A DNA stretch of 64,000 bases from Monodelphis domestica (GCF_027887165.1 NC_077232.1:10416257-10480256); one strand, 5' to 3'. Shown: positions 51,501 through 63,639, numbered from the stretch's first letter. Notes: a model not told the origin generated them from the letters alone. Numbers and translations: made by a program.

Positions 51501-54500
51501 TCCATCCGCTGCCCCTCGGCACCCCGTGCTCAGCAGTGGAGGAAGGGGCTGCGGTCTGGGTGCTAGCAGGGCCCCCTCCAGCCCAGCCTCTGCCTTTGCT
51601 CTCCCACCAGGACATTAACAGCCTCAACAAGCAGATCGCCCAGCTCCAGGACTTCGTCAGGGCCAAGGGGAGCCAGAGCGGGCGCCACCTGCAGACCCAC
51701 TCCAACACCATCGTGGTGTCCCTGCAGGTGTGGCCGAGGGGAGCGCGTGGGGGGCGGCCTGGGGTCACTGCGGGTGCTCACGCCTCCTGTTCTCTCTCCT
51801 AGTCCAAGCTGGCTTCCATGTCCAATGACTTCAAATCTGTTTTAGAAGTGAGGACAGAGGTAAGAGGCCAGGGGCCCAGTGGGGGGGGGGGTCTGAGGCC
51901 CAGGGGGGAGCCCGGGGTGCCTGACCTTCCTCCCCAAACCCCCAGAATCTGAAGCAGCAGAGGAGTCGTCGGGAGCAGTTTTCCCGTCCGTCCGTGGCAG
52001 CTCTTCCCCTTGCTCCCAACCACCTTGGTGAGTCGTCTGGACCCAGGCGGGAGAATCTGTGCCCATCAGCCACCTGGCACCAGGGACCAGAGGGACCCTG
52101 GGGACACCAAGGCCCTCCTCCTCCCCTAGCGCCTCCCTGGGCAGTCTGCGGGAGCGTGGTCAGGTCGTAGAGGGGAGCCCCCTGGGCCAGAGCTGGGCTG
52201 GGAAGACGGTGAGGGGGGGCGCATGAGGAGGCCGAGGGGAGCCCAGCTGGGGGCTTTCCTGGAAGCTCTGCCGTGGCTCTCGTGTGCCGACGGGCTCGTG
52301 TGGAAGAGCCTTCTTGACTTGTCCATCCTGACTAACTTCGGTGCCTCACAGGATTCCCTCCTGTGTCTCCCTGTGGATTGAATCTTCTCGCCCCCCTCTA
52401 GGCCTCGGGGGTCAAGTGCCTTCCCCAGGGTCCGCCAGATTGGGACCCGTGTGCTACCCAGCAGCCCTTAGCTCCTGGCTCAGGGATTCACAAAATCCCA
52501 TCACTGCCGTTCCTGGCACAGTAACCACCTCCAGCAGCACTGAACAGCCCCCAGGAACTTGCGGCTGTCCCAGCCTGACTCGTTTTTGGGTTCTAATCCG
52601 GCCTCGGGCACTTCCCAGCTGGGTGACCCTGAGCCAGTCACTTTACCCTGTTGGCCTCAGTTTCCTCCCCTGGAGAAGGAAATGACCAGCCAACCACTCC
52701 AGGATCTCTACCAAGAGAACCCCCAGTGGGGTCGTGGAGAGTCGGGCATGACCGAGAAGGCGCCAGCCCTGAGCCCGGGGCTTTCCCGTTTTCCTCATTT
52801 GGTCCCTGCGGCAACCGTGTGGTGTAGGGGCTGCTGTTCTCGTCGTTTCTCAGTTAAAGAAACTGAGGCAAACGGGTGAAGGGACTTGCCCAGGGTCCCT
52901 CCGCTGGCAAGAGGAATGTTGTTGAACTGGCCTATGTCCCTTCTCTTCCTGCAGGGGGGGGCGCCGTGGTGTTGGGGGCTGAGCCCAGGGCCGCTGGGGA
53001 TGTGGCCATCGACATGATGGACTCGAGGACCAGCCAGCAGCTGCAGCTCATTGATGAGCAGGTGGGTGCTTGGGCCTAGGCCAGAGGGAGGTGGCGCCTT
53101 CCATCCAGGAGCGTCCCCAGAGATCCATTCGTTCCTCAAGCTTGACCCAGCTCTGTGCCAGGCGCCGGGCACACAGACGGTGAACTGAAATGGGCTCTGC
53201 CGGCCGGGAGCGAACATCTAGGCCAGGAGACTCCTGGGTGGTGGGGGGCTCTGGGCGCTGCGAGCCCCCCCAGCCCCCCGGGATCCGTGGTGGCGGGAGG
53301 AGGGGCCCTGCTCAGGCCTTGCTTCTGCTTTTTCCCTGGCAGGATTCCTATATCCAGAGCAGGGCAGACACCATGCAGAACATCGAGTCCACCATCGTGG
53401 AGCTGGGCTCCATCTTCCAGCAGCTGGCACATATGGTCAAGGAACAGGAAGAAACCATCCAGAGGTGAGGCTTGAGGCCTGGCTGATCCAGGCTTTGAGA
53501 GCAGGCCTGCAGGCGCCCTGGCAGCGTCCAGTGAAGCCCCCAAACGAAGGAACTGAAGGGAATTCTCGGCTTAGTGAACCGAGAGATGGACCCCCAGTTG
53601 AAGAGCCCTCAGTCTGTTGCCGGCCCACAGGACCAATTTGCCTGTTCAAAGGCCCTGGCGGCCGTTCTGGGCGCTCCCCCCTGGTCCCTCGGAGGGCCGA
53701 GGGGTCAGGAAGGCATTGGTCGGGGCAGCAAGGAGGTAGCACACGTGGATAGAGTGCTGGGCCTGGGTTTCGGCTCTGGCCTCAGGACTGTGACCCTGGG
53801 CAAGTCAGCCGTTCTTTCCTGCTCTTAAGACAGAAAGTGAAGGGTTTTCTAAACAAAGGTCTTTAACAAAGGTATTGGTCCGTTCCAGAGAAGGATACCT
53901 GGCTGATGGGAGGGCTAGAAAGCACGCCAGGGGATCTTGGTGCAGAAGAACTGGGGGCTGGGGAGGAGTGGAGAGCTAGCTACATGGGGCAAGGAATAGT
54001 TTGGTCCCAGAGGGTATGGCTAGCACTCAGCATGGCTCAAACACTTCCCAAATGCTAAGCCTGGTGAAAGAGGAAATCACGTTTCAGGAAACTGAGGCCA
54101 ACAGGCTAAGTGACTTGCCCAGGGTCACACAGCGAATAGGTGCCTGAGGCCAGATTTGAACTTAGGTCTTCCCAACTCTGGGCTTCTCAGCCTGGGCTTA
54201 TCCAGGGGGCCCCTGAGCTGCCTTATGTTCCATAAGGGAGCAACTTCCAAGGTCTTTTCTAACTTTCTTCACACTAAAGCTAGTTTTTTCATTGCTGTTT
54301 TCTGATGATTACATCACCGCAGTGCCATGTGTCTGGGCCATCCCGGAGGACAAATGGTATTTCTGTTCCCTTGCAATGTCAGCACTGTGAGATTCCGTGG
54401 TGGGGTGAGGGAGGGTGTCAGGAAAGCTGGCCGGGGGCCGCCACGAGTGATCACGGAGACAGGTACAGGAAAGAGCCGGTAAAGACGTTTCCTAGCAACC

Positions 54501-55296
54501 AGTGGCCCTGTGTGGCGAGGCTGCCCGGGGAGGCCCAGCAGAAGCTGATTATGATGACGGAGAACCAGACGGAGACTGGAATCAGTAGAGAATCAGACGA
54601 CAGTGACGCCCCTCTGAGGTGGCCACTGGATGTCCCCGTCACACAGAAGGGTCTAGACAGGTGTTCAGAGGAGATGCCGGCCCGGGGGAGCCCCCACTGT
54701 TGTTCCCCACCCCCCAGGCCTTGGTCACTCTTTCTGGAGGCCTTTACTGATGCCTTATTTCCTTTTTTAAACCCTCCCCTTCTGCCTTAGAGTCAATACT
54801 GTTCCTAGGCAGAAGAGCTGTGGGGTCAGCCAGCTAGGAAGGGTCTGGGGCCAGACTGGAACCCAGGACATCCTGTCTCTAGGCCTGCAGGAGTCTATCC
54901 CCTGATCCCTGCCCCCGTACCCCGTCCTGTTTTCTTTTGGCCCCCATTGCCCCTTGGGTCCCCTCTTCACCGCGCAGCATCCCTTGATGATGCAGAGGGC
55001 CCTTCCTGTGGCACGAGGACTCCCTGGCTCTGCCTCTGCGTGTGAGGCTGCATTCCGCGTCCCTCACCCGCTCTCACCTCATTGGTCAGGGCCGGGGGCG
55101 CTTCTCACCACTGACCCAGGGCTCTTTGTGTCTCAGGATCGACGAGAACGTTCTGGGGGCCCAGCTTGATGTGGAAGCTGCCCATTCGGAGATCCTCAAA
55201 TATTTCCAGTCGGTCACTTCCAACCGCTGGCTTATGGTCAAAATCTTCCTCATCCTCATCGTTTTCTTCATCATCTTTGTGGTCTTCCTGGCCTGA
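48489..55296 (+). CDS. STX5: STX5, syntaxin-5 (Golgi Qa-SNARE)
   Basis: Qa-SNARE for ER-Golgi and intra-Golgi fusion, acting with GOSR2/GOSR1, BET1 and SEC22B/YKT6. Coding exons are 48489-48722, 49083-49156, 49271-49326, 51262-51332, 51611-51727, 51803-51859, 51946-52027, 52955-53061, 53343-53464 and 55137-55296. They total 1080 nt, or 359 aa (human 355). It starts MNTRKRYGSKNTDQGVYLGL; RKR at 4-6 is the long-form ER retrieval signal. Met58 (ATG at 48660, context ACCATGT) begins MSCRDRTQEFL, the known short form. The Habc region (SLFDDKAVEIEELTYIIKQ to SKLASMSNDF) and the SNARE motif (LQLIDEQDSYIQSRADTMQN to IQRIDENVLGAQLD, zero-layer Gln within ELGSIFQQLA) are near-identical to human. A C-terminal anchor ends FFIIFVVFLA. 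Residues about 34-50 (Ser/Gly then Thr/Pro-rich) are the most diverged. The exon with the start opens at 48470. Confidence 0.98.
49865..50480 (-). mobile_element. Marsupial L1 3' end
   Basis: Reverse copy in STX5 intron: TTTATTTCATTTTTTATTCT, CCACATACGTTTCCCAAAGT, GATCCAACTTGTCTCCCTCC, AATAATCTTGTAAAACAAAA, then TTTGCCACCAAAAAAGAGCT. This is the longest continuous L1 tail in the window. Confidence 0.7.
50735..50808 (+). mobile_element. tRNA-derived SINE fragment
   Basis: AGGCCTGGAGTCAGGAGGAT followed by CGGGTTCAAATGTGGCCTTA. Only the 5' part remains. Confidence 0.65.
52580..52765 (+). mobile_element. MAR1 fragment in an STX5 intron
   Basis: CACTTCCCAGCTGGGTGACC, TTGGCCTCAGTTTCCTCCCC, then the MAR1 signature CCAACCACTCCAGGATCTCT and AGAACCCCCAGTGGGG. 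Confidence 0.8.
52795..52925 (-). mobile_element. MIR-like fragment next to an STX5 exon
   Basis: Reverse copy with TCAGTTAAAGAAACTGAGGC and GAAGGGACTTGCCCAGGGTC. It ends about 30 nt before the exon at 52955. Confidence 0.65.
53735..53840 (+). mobile_element. tRNA-derived SINE fragment
   Basis: AGGAGGTAGCACACGTGGAT, GAGTGCTGGGCCTGGGTTTC, GACTGTGACCCTGGGCAAGT, then AAGACAGAAAGTGAAGGG. Confidence 0.65.
54020..54195 (-). mobile_element. MIR-like CORE-SINE
   Basis: Reverse copy: CAGGAAACTGAGGCCAACAG, CTAAGTGACTTGCCCAGGGT, GGCCAGATTTGAACTTAGGT, CTTCCCAACTCTGGG. Confidence 0.8.
54766..54900 (-). mobile_element. tRNA-derived marsupial SINE, shortened
   Basis: Reverse copy: AAACCCTCCCCTTCTGCCTT, AGAGTCAATACTGTTCCTAG, AACCCAGGACATCCTGTCTC, TAGGCCTG. 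The GTGACTTGCCCAGG block is missing. Confidence 0.7.
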
Positions 55297-56533
55297 GGCT
55301 TCCATGCCTCTTGGGAGGAATCGTTCCCCTGGAGCCCTGTGGCTGGGCCTCTCCAGGGTGGGGAGAGGGCAGGAGGCCATCCCTCCACCCCGGTCCTGGG
55401 ACTGACTGAGCCGGTCTGTGCCCTGTGCCCCCTCCCCACCTGTGTCCTTCTTCTCCTTTGCCCAGACCAATGTGGCTTTGGACTGCCATGAAAGGGCAGG
55501 GGGGCAGTGCTGCGACAGAGCTCTAGTAGGAGGCTGCCTGGGCCTCTCCTGAGCCTTTTCCTTTGGCTTGGACACCTTCTGCCCCCTGGCCTTCACTGTG
55601 GGGGGCTGAGGGCCAGCCCCGAGCTCTCTCCCGACACCCCAGAACCCTCCAGCAGGCTCCCAATGACTGTGTCAATTTGCCAAAGGCACTGTCACCCCAA
55701 TTTGCCGGAATTACAGCAAGACAGTCAGCCCTCTCGGCCTTGTCCTCATTTCGGGGGGAGGGAGTGCCACAGGGGTTGGCCTGCCCGCCCCCCACTCACT
55801 GGCACAGTGCCAGGAACCCAGGCTCTGGTGAAGCATGCCAGGGGAGTGCCTGCTGGGCCCTTTATCCCTGGCATTGGCCCCTTCTCTGTGGGCCCAGGAA
55901 ACCCCAAGGACACTTGGAATCTGATGTCTGGGCCCCTGCCTGGGGCGGGGTGGAGGAGGAAGGCTCCCCGGAGCCTCCCTGGGGTTAGCTGTGCCCAGCC
56001 TCCTCCAGGCACTGCCTTCTGGGCCCCCCCACTCAGAACGCGCTGGGAGCCTGAAGGGGGCGGCCACACGGCTCTGCCCTCGTTTCTGATCTTCAGACGT
56101 GGCCAAGGCAGGCAGTCCTCACACGGACCCTCCTCAGCGTCCCAGGGACCCTCGAGCTGCCTGCCTTTCCCCAGCCCCCAAAGCATCTCTTCAGACCGAG
56201 TTCCTGCCCGCTGCTGGGGGAGGCTCCAGGGGTCCCCGTGAGCCTGGATGTTTCTCCCACTCCTGCCGCACCCTGAAGCCAGCGAACCTGCAGCCGGGGG
56301 TCCCCACCTCCACGGAGTGTGCCGAGCTCTAGGGCCGCCTCAGTCTCGGACCTTTGACTCCTTTGGGGGGCAGCTGGGAGGTGGCAGGTCTTGGGGGCCA
56401 CGATTAGCATACTGGTCCCAGGCCCCCCATCCCGCCTGGGCCTCAGGCTCAGAGAGGATGGGGAGGAGGCCACAGGACCTGGGTTTGAATCCCCGCTCGC
56501 TCCCCGTCCTACAGATGTGACCTCAGCCCAGTC

Positions 56534-56539
56534 AATAAA
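56534..56539 (+). terminator. STX5 poly(A) signal
   Basis: AATAAA about 1.24 kb past the stop, followed by T/GT-rich text. It gives STX5 a 3' UTR of about 1.25 kb, GC-rich and without repeats I recognise. Confidence 0.8.
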
Positions 56540-56559
56540 AAGTTTTCCCGGCACACGTC

Positions 56560-57290
56560 ATTTGTCCCTGATTGCAGCCGCCCAGCAATGTCTTGGCTGC
56601 CGGACCGGACGCATCCCCTAAAGGAGCAAAGGCCAAGGCCTGTTCTCTGCTCTCCACCCCGTCTGCCAGACCATCGTTTACTGAAAGGGCCTTGTCTCTC
56701 CCCCGCTTTACTCTGTCCCAGAGGACCCTTGGGAGCAGCCGGCCTTCCCATCCCCGAGGCCCCGAGTTCTAGGTTGTCTGAGGGGAAGGTGATTCCTCCC
56801 AGGTCGCTCCCGGCTCATTTGACAGAGGAGCAAATGGAGTCAGTCTCAGGCCGGAGTTCTCACGGCCGGCCTCCCTCCTGAGCAGCCTCTTCTGCCCAAG
56901 TCTCCTGCACTCCCTCCTCTCCTGAGGTCCTGGGTCTGGCCTTAGACACATCCCAGGGGGGTGACCCCAGCCAGTCCTGAGCACCTGCTGCCCCCTGGTG
57001 GTCAGCCCTCTTCTCAGCGGCTGGGCTCTGTAGTGACTCCCGGCACAGCCAGGGGTGCCCGGCACCCTCCTGAGCTCCGCCTGGCTGGCACCTTTGTGGT
57101 TTGGCCCAATGACCATTGTCACTGACCTGCTCCCTGCCGGCCTTCAGGAAGGGAGCCCAGGGGGTCGCTGTAGGGGGCGCCTTGTTCTGGGGCTCTGGGA
57201 GAGGCGGGTCCACCTGGAGGGCACCGAAGCCTTTGCTCCTTGCCACCAGCTTTAGCCAGTTTGGCCTTACCTGCTGGCCTCCTTCCCTGG
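56560..57290. other. Spacer between STX5 and NXF1
   Basis: GC-rich, with a MIR-like trace at about 56813-56860 and the CTCF motif described separately. No spliced gene is seen on either strand. Confidence 0.45.
56988..57001 (-). promoter_or_regulatory. CTCF-type motif
   Basis: The minus strand reads CCACCAGGGGGCAG, the textbook CTCF core, about 450 bp past the STX5 poly(A) signal and 1.4 kb before NXF1. Confidence 0.7.
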
Positions 57291-57402
57291 CGCCAGGGTG
57301 ATGGGGGTTAAGTGACTGGCTCAGGGTCATACCACTAGATCCAGATTTGAACCTAGAACTGCCTGGCTCTGACCATTTAGTCACCCAGCCAGCCCCAGGT
57401 AA
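57290..57402 (-). mobile_element. tRNA-derived SINE fragment
   Basis: Reverse copy: GGGGGTTAAGTGACTGGCTC, AGGGTCATACCACTAGATCC, AGATTTGAACCTAGAACTGC, ending at GTCACCCAGCCAGCCCC. Confidence 0.7.
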
Positions 57403-57689
57403 TGTTCCTAAAGTGCAGATCTGACTGTCTTCTCCCCAAATACTTGATAAACTCCAGCAGGCCCCCATTGCACCTCCAGGATCAAACAGGAACCTGTTTA
57501 ACATGAAAAGCCTGATGCAAGTAGGGCCAAATTGACCATCTTGGCTTACCATCCATGGCCCAGTCCTCATTCTTGAGCCTCCACCTCACTTCCATGCCTT
57601 TGCACTAGCTGTGACTCCGCCCCCGCTTTCTAACGCCCTTCTCTGCAGGCCTTTCCAGACTGGGCCCTTCCGCCTTATAGTAGTCATAA

Positions 57690-57995
57690 TTGCATTTATG
57701 TGTGTGCTGTTGAAGGTTTGCAAAGTGCTTTACAAAGATCATCCAGTTCAGCAACAAATGTGCCAGGCACATGCTAAAGGCTCTACAACATCCTCTCACT
57801 GGATCCTAGCAACAACCGGGGGTAGGGGTTGGGGATATAGGATGAATATTCCCATTTTACAGATGGGGAGACTGAGGCAGAGGAAAAGTGATTTGGTCAG
57901 GGTCACACCTCTCAGATTTGAGCTGCCTCTCAAGCAAGTTCCTCGATGGCTGGCACGGTTTGCTTGCCACACAGTAGGTTTACTAGAAGAATGGA
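57690..57995 (-). mobile_element. MIR-like CORE-SINE
   Basis: Reverse copy: AAGGTTTGCAAAGTGCTTTA, CATCCTCTCACTGGATCCTA, TATTCCCATTTTACAGATGG, GGTCAGGGTCACACCTCTCA. Confidence 0.85.
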
Positions 57996-58099
57996 CTGAA
58001 GTCATTTGGCTAGTTAGTGCCGGGAAGGCAACGGGAGAGCAGTCGCCGAGTCTCAGTTTCCCCCGCCGGTCAGGAGACCAGGCTGGTCTCCTCAGTTCC

Positions 58100-58441
58100 C
58101 GGATGTGGAGAAAGGGGCGGAGTCTGGCGGAGGGCCCAGATGTTGCGTGGCCTCCGCCCATTCCTGGGCGGGACACGCAGGCGCAGACGCATCACTTTCC
58201 AGCTACTCCCTCTTCCTGGCCCGAGTGCGCAAGCGCAGCGTGCCCCAGCCCCATTGTGGCGTCCTGCTTCGCGTCGCGGCCCCAACCAGTCTCGCGGCGT
58301 GTGTGGGCCGGCTTCGGGGCGGGGGCGTGCGCATGCGCACCGGGGACTAGCTCGCTCTGACGCGCAGGCGCAGTGCAGCCCCGAGCGGCCGAGGGGCTTC
58401 GTCGTTTGGCAGAGCCGGCCTCCGGCGTCTCCCGACTCGTC
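58100..58441 (+). promoter_or_regulatory. NXF1 CpG promoter
   Basis: CpG-dense DNA with an NRF1 palindrome TGCGCATGCGCA at about 58327-58338 and several GCGCAGGCGC-like copies (58170-58190, 58360-58375). No TATA box is seen. Confidence 0.65.
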
Positions 58442-58469
58442 ATGGCGGAGGAGGGCAAGTCGTACATCG
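58442..58469 (+). CDS. NXF1: NXF1 first coding exon (gene continues past the window)
   Basis: ATG at 58442 gives MAEEGKSYI plus one base, ending at a GG|GTAAGT-type donor (GT at 58470-58471). Human NXF1 begins MADEGKSYS with the intron in the same phase, and NXF1 follows STX5 on the same strand in human. NXF1 is the main nuclear mRNA export receptor, working with NXT1. I searched 58470-64000 for the next exon (human ERVNFPQRKKKGRGP) and did not find it, so intron 1 is at least 5.5 kb. Confidence 0.9.
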
Positions 58470-61400
58470 GTAAGTGGCGAGGCCCGGGCAGCAGGCGGGA
58501 GCCGCCAGCCGTGGCAAAGGGCTGGCGCCTGAGGGAGTCAAAGCCCCTGGCCCCCTGGCTCGGGGGCGGGCGGCGGGGGCGCGCCTCGAGCGGCGAATGG
58601 CGCCTCTAAGACGGCGGCGGGGGCGCGCGCGCTGGTCCCGGGCTCGAGGCCGAGGCAGCTCCGTAACCGAAGCTCCCGCGCCCTACCCCCATTCCCCGCA
58701 TCCTCCTGGGCGTGGGGGGCGGGGGGGAAGCCCTGGCGCGGGTCGTTACCGCCTGGGGCGGGGGCCGGGGTGGTTTGGTGACCTTGAAACCTCGGTTTCC
58801 TTGGTTTCCCTTCTTTTTAACGGGAGTTCAATGTCAGCCTCCCAGAGGCGGGGCCACCGAAATGTGCACAGTGCCGGGGCCCCGCGTGGGATCTCGACCG
58901 TGGTTTCGTTGGTCTGGCCTGATTCCCTCTTGGCTCCCCATCTTCTCGAGCTGTCTTAACTCCTTCCTCACAGCCTGGTAGCCCTCCAGGATCTGGGGAT
59001 GATGGACGGAGGAACTCCAGAAGCCAAGCCACTCCCGGCCCTCAAGGACCTAAGGGAAAAAGAAGACCGAGATCCCCGAGAGCTGGGGGGGGGGGGTGCG
59101 CTCAGGGAAGGGTCCTCTGGAAAAGCAGGCACTGGGGGCCTGAAACAGACCAAAATTTTATCACTGAGAAAAGAGGATGTTCCTGGGTCATTCTAAGGCC
59201 TTGGGTGGCCTGACATCCCCGCCCCTTTGAGGGAATCCCTGAGGTCTGAGAGGTTCGAGTGGCAGGCACTGGGGATATCCATCACACACAGAAGTGGGTC
59301 CCAAGACCAAGTCTGAGAACTGGTCTAGAAGAGGCATTGAATGGGGCAAGAACCAAGGATGAAGTTGAGAGGAGGCTTGGAGGAAAATCAAGGAGGAGGT
59401 TGTAGGTGAAGGGCCTCTGACAGATAGCCTCAGTGTCCTCAGCAAGGTGACTGAGGATAGAGATAGGTTAAGTCCTTGCCAGGGTCCCACAGGTAGGAAG
59501 TGTCTGGGGCTACATTGGAACTTAGAAAGTGCCTGCTCTGGGCTGGGTGCTGTACCAGGTTCTCAGGGATAAGACCAAAAGAAGCAGTCCCTGCCCTCAA
59601 GAAGCTTACATACTATCTGGGGAAACAACACATGCACTTACAAGCAAAGTCAAAGCATATGTACACGGTATTGGGGGGACCAGGAAAAGTTTAGGGGAGT
59701 CACTTGAGCCAAGTTCTGAAGAGAATTAGAAGATTCTTAGAGGTGGAGGTGAGGAAGTCGTGCCCAGACTCAGGATGGGATATAGGCTAGAAAGGTACGA
59801 AGACCTGAGAGAGATCGGAGGAAGGAAGGCTATTTGACTGGACTGTGAAGAGTTCCTGAAGAGGGAGGTAATAGTGTCATAAGCCAAGAAAGGGAGATTG
59901 GGTCCAGTATGTGAATAGTAGTAGTTCACGTTCTCTGGTGCCTTTAAGGTTTGCAGAGCTCTCCTTGGAGCCTATCTCCTTCGATTCTCACAGCATTCTT
60001 GTTAGATGGATTCTACTATTATCTCCATTAATAGGTGAGCAAATACTCCCTACTCTCGATGAAGTGGTCCACTGAAAAGGGAATTGGCCAAAAGAAAGGA
60101 GTTGAAATCCCTTCTCTGAGTTGCTACCCAGCAAATCTCTTCATCTCCCCTCTGTTTTCTCATATATAAGATATAAACTAAAGATAGCTTCTTAGCTTCC
60201 TTCAGCCCTAGGTCCCTACAGGGATCCTTGCCTACTCATGCAGATTAAAAAAAAGCATGTACCCAAATAATTGTAATAGGACTTAAAATACTGGAAAGGG
60301 GAGGACAGATCACATTTCGTTGAGAATCTCTGGGAAGGCTGCCCCTTGAGCTGAGTACTGAAGGGAATTGGAGATTCCTAAAGGTGGAGGTAAAGAAGTT
60401 GGTGCTATCTAAGTAGTGAGGTTGGGGGGCCTGGACCAGCACCCCTGAGCTAAGCCTCAAAGGAAAGAAAAGGCTCTAGGCTAAGCTTTGAGGTTATAGT
60501 TTATTGTTCAGATAACAGGCACTGGAGGAGCTTCGAGGGTTTTGGAAGTGGCAGGGACCCTAAGAGATCTCAGAGTCCAACTGCATCATTTCACAGGTGA
60601 TGAGTCTCTGGAGCAGGAGAGACAGAGAATGGTGTGATTAGTTAGTCAGAATTGGACTTGGACAGGGATGCCCAGATGGTTGGGAGCATATCGACAGGAG
60701 GCAGAGAGTTATTATTAGATAGGGCTCTTAAATTTCAGGTAGGGCCCAGGCAAGGAAGGAGTTCGTAGAATTTAGCAGTTGATTGGATGTGTTGGCTTGT
60801 AAATGTGGAGGAGAGTTTGGGGAATCAATGAGGTTAGCCTACCTAGTTCTTTGAGAGAAAACCCCACTTAGGGACAGAAGAAGAAAATTTTCTGGGGAAG
60901 AGAAACTGTAAAATTCTGTGTGAGGCATGGGGGCTCCATTCAGGGAGCTCTTTTCCTGCAGAGACTGATCCCGGTGTTTGTGCCCTGGGATTCTGTTAAA
61001 GTATACACCAATGGGTGCAGCCACTGCCCTTCTAGCCTGGACAAGACCTGGAGAAGATCCAGTCTCTCCCCTTCAAAAGCCTACTGGGTGAGGTCCACCC
61101 TGGGGCTGAAGCAGACCCTGAAATAGTAGCCTAGAGGAAGGTGCTGCTGGATTGCTTCCCGACCAAGCTCTCAAAACCATGTTCTCCTGCTCTAGACCCT
61201 TTTGTGCTGTTGTATCTAGGGTGAGGGGATTCATGAACCTCCTCTTCAAGTGGAGCTGGGCAGGCCCCTTCATGAAAAGTCCCCCTAGAAACCCCAGGAT
61301 TGCTCTTCCGTGTCTTCAGGCCTTTGCCCATGCGGCTCCAGACCTCTCCACCAAGGCAGGCCTTCAGCTTTCATTCTCACAACTCTGGTTGATATGACAT

Positions 61401-61490
61401 TGACCAGGATTCTAAAATCTATTAGCATTTTTTTTCCTCCAGAAAATTGTTCTCCTTGATCCCTGCACTTTGTATCTTTTCATTGAGATC
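58470..61490. other. NXF1 intron 1, proximal part
   Basis: CpG-rich to about 58760, then ordinary. MIR-like pieces occur near 59935-60060 and 60550-60650, and the repeat piece CCCTGCCCTCAAGAAGCTTA near 59590. No further exon seen. Confidence 0.5.
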
Positions 61491-61494
61491 TTGC

Positions 61495-61670
61495 CCGTTT
61501 CTTCTGGCACTCTAATATTCCAATCCATTCCTGTATCATTTGTTTAGCCATCCCGCAGGAGGTGGGCATACCCTCAGTTTTCAGATTTGGACTGAAAATA
61601 TTTTTATATATGTAGGTTCTTTGCCTCTTTCAATTTCTTTGGGCTGTAGTAGGTCTGGCTGGGGCAAGGA
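61495..61670 (-). mobile_element. Marsupial L1 3' fragment
   Basis: CTGTATCATTTGTTTAGCCA, CATACCCTCAGTTTTCAGAT, CAATTTCTTTGGGCTGTAGT follow the L1 3' order seen at 35800 and 41150. Confidence 0.55.
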
Positions 61671-61704
61671 GTTGGCACAGTAACTTCCCATCACAGAGGT
61701 TCAA

Positions 61705-61980
61705 GCAGTCCTGAACTAGGTGACTCAGTGGACACCACACTGGACCTGCTTGGATTGAAGAAGACCTCAGTTCTGTTACACCTTCAGACACTCATTACTG
61801 ATATGTGACCCTGAGCAAGTCACTGAACCTCTCCGTCTACCTCAGTTTCCTCAACTGTAAAATGGGGATCATAATAGCTCCTACCTCCAGGGTCACTGTG
61901 AGAATCAAATGAGAGTACACTTGTAAAGCACTTAGCACAATGCCTGCACATAGTAGAGACTTACTGAATGCTTATTCCCT
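61705..61980 (+). mobile_element. MIR-like CORE-SINE
   Basis: Plus copy: AACTAGGTGACTCAGTGGAC, GAGCAAGTCACTGAACCTCT, CTCAGTTTCCTCAACTGTAA, TGTAAAGCACTTAGCACAAT. Confidence 0.88.
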
Positions 61981-63394
61981 TCTCTTCCTCCTTTAGTAAC
62001 TTTTGCAGCAATTGTTCTCTTTGCTAATCTGATCAGTGCAGGGAAGAACCTCTACTTATTAGTAAAAAGAAGCATTTTTTCATATTGTTGATAGCCAGGC
62101 AACCCACAAGCAGTTGGTTATTAAGCGCCAACTTTCTATCAGACCCTGCTAAGGATGGGGAACAAAGAAAGGCTGAAGGTAGTTTGTGCCCTCAAGAGCT
62201 TTTAATTTGACGGAGAGCTTGGATCTCTTCCTTTGAAAACTGTCTGTTCATTTATCTAATGGGGAAAGGTTTTTGTTGTCATTGTTCAGCCATATCCAAC
62301 TCTTTTGTGACAGTTGGGCCATGGCATGCTGGGCCTTTCTGTTCTCCACTGTCTCCCCAAGACTGTCCAGCCTCGTGTTGTTGCTTCTGTGACACTATAT
62401 ATTTCATCGTCCTCTGCTGTCCCCTGCCTTCCTCTTCTCATTTTGCCTTCAGTCTTTTCCAGCCCAATGAGTCCTGTCTGTCTTCTCATTTTGTGGCCAA
62501 AGTATTTCAGCTTCAGTTTCAGGGTTTGTCTTTCTAAAGACTTAAGATTTAAGTATCGATTGATCTTCTTGCTGTCCAAGGGACTCTCAGAAGTCTTCTC
62601 AGCACTACAAGTCAGAAGCATTGATTCTGAGGTGCTCAGCTTTCCTGATAGTCCAGCTCTCACAGTCATATTGCTCCTGGAAAAAACCATTGCTTCAATG
62701 CTGCAGTGATCTTTGAGCCCAAGAATATAAAATCTAACCCAGCTTCTATTCTCCCTCTATTTGTCAGGGAATGATGGGAATTGTTGCCAAGATCTTAATT
62801 TTTTGATGTTTAACTTTAGACAGCTTTTACATGCTCTTCTTTCATCCAAGCCCCATTCATCATCCATTCAAGCTCCATCAAGAGGCTTCTTCATTATTAT
62901 TTTTCACTTTTCTGCCATCAGAGCAGTATTCTCTGCATATCTGAGCTTGTTGCTATTTCTCCCAGCAGCTTTAATTGTGGCTTTTGATTCATGGTGTGCT
63001 CTGAACATAAGTTAAATAAGGTGACAGTAGACAGTCTTGCTGTACTCCCTTCCCAGTTTTGAACCAGTCGATTGTTCCATGTTCAGTTCCAATTGTTGCT
63101 TCTTGACCTGAATACAGGATCCTCAGGAGACAGGTGAGATGATCTAGTATCCCCATCTCTGAGGACTTGCCATATTGTGTTGTGATCTACCCTGTCCTGG
63201 GCTTTAATGTAAGCTCTTGATCTGAGTCACAGTCCTCTTCAGGTCTTGTTTTAACTTACTGGATATAGCTTTTCCACCTTTGTCAAAGAGTGATCAATCT
63301 GATTGCATTATTGACCATCTGATGATATCTTGGTATAGTCACCTTTTGGGTTGTTGAAAAGAAAAAGAGTTGCTGTAACCAAAGAGTTATCTTT

Positions 63395-63575
63395 TTTTTT
63401 TTTATCTTTTATCTTATGTCTTGAAATCAATACTGTGTATTGGTTCAAGGCAGAAGAGTAATAAGGGCTAGGCAATATGGGTCAAGTGACTTGCTCAAGG
63501 TCATCGAGCTAGAAAGTGTCTGAGGCCAGATAGGAATCCAGGACTCTTTGTCTCTAGGCTTGGCTCTCTATCCAT
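63395..63575 (-). mobile_element. tRNA-derived SINE inside the RTE LINE
   Basis: Reverse copy: TTTATCTTATGTCTTGAAAT, GTATTGGTTCAAGGCAGAAG, GTCAAGTGACTTGCTCAAGG. It is flanked by AAAGAGTTAT on the left and AAGGAGTTAT on the right, a probable 10-bp target-site duplication with one change. Confidence 0.88.
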
Positions 63576-63639
63576 CCAAGGAGTTATTTTGACAGGATTC
63601 TATTAGAGTCTCACCCTGCTTCATTTTGTACTTCAAAGC

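Noticed and set aside
55507-56241. 244-aa frame after the STX5 stop
   Set aside because: It lies in the STX5 3' UTR and is GC-rich chance; the AATAAA at 56534 closes the STX5 transcript.
58474-58959. 161-aa frame after NXF1 exon 1
   Set aside because: CpG-island DNA within intron 1; its sequence does not match NXF1 exon 2 (ERVNFPQRKKKGRG).
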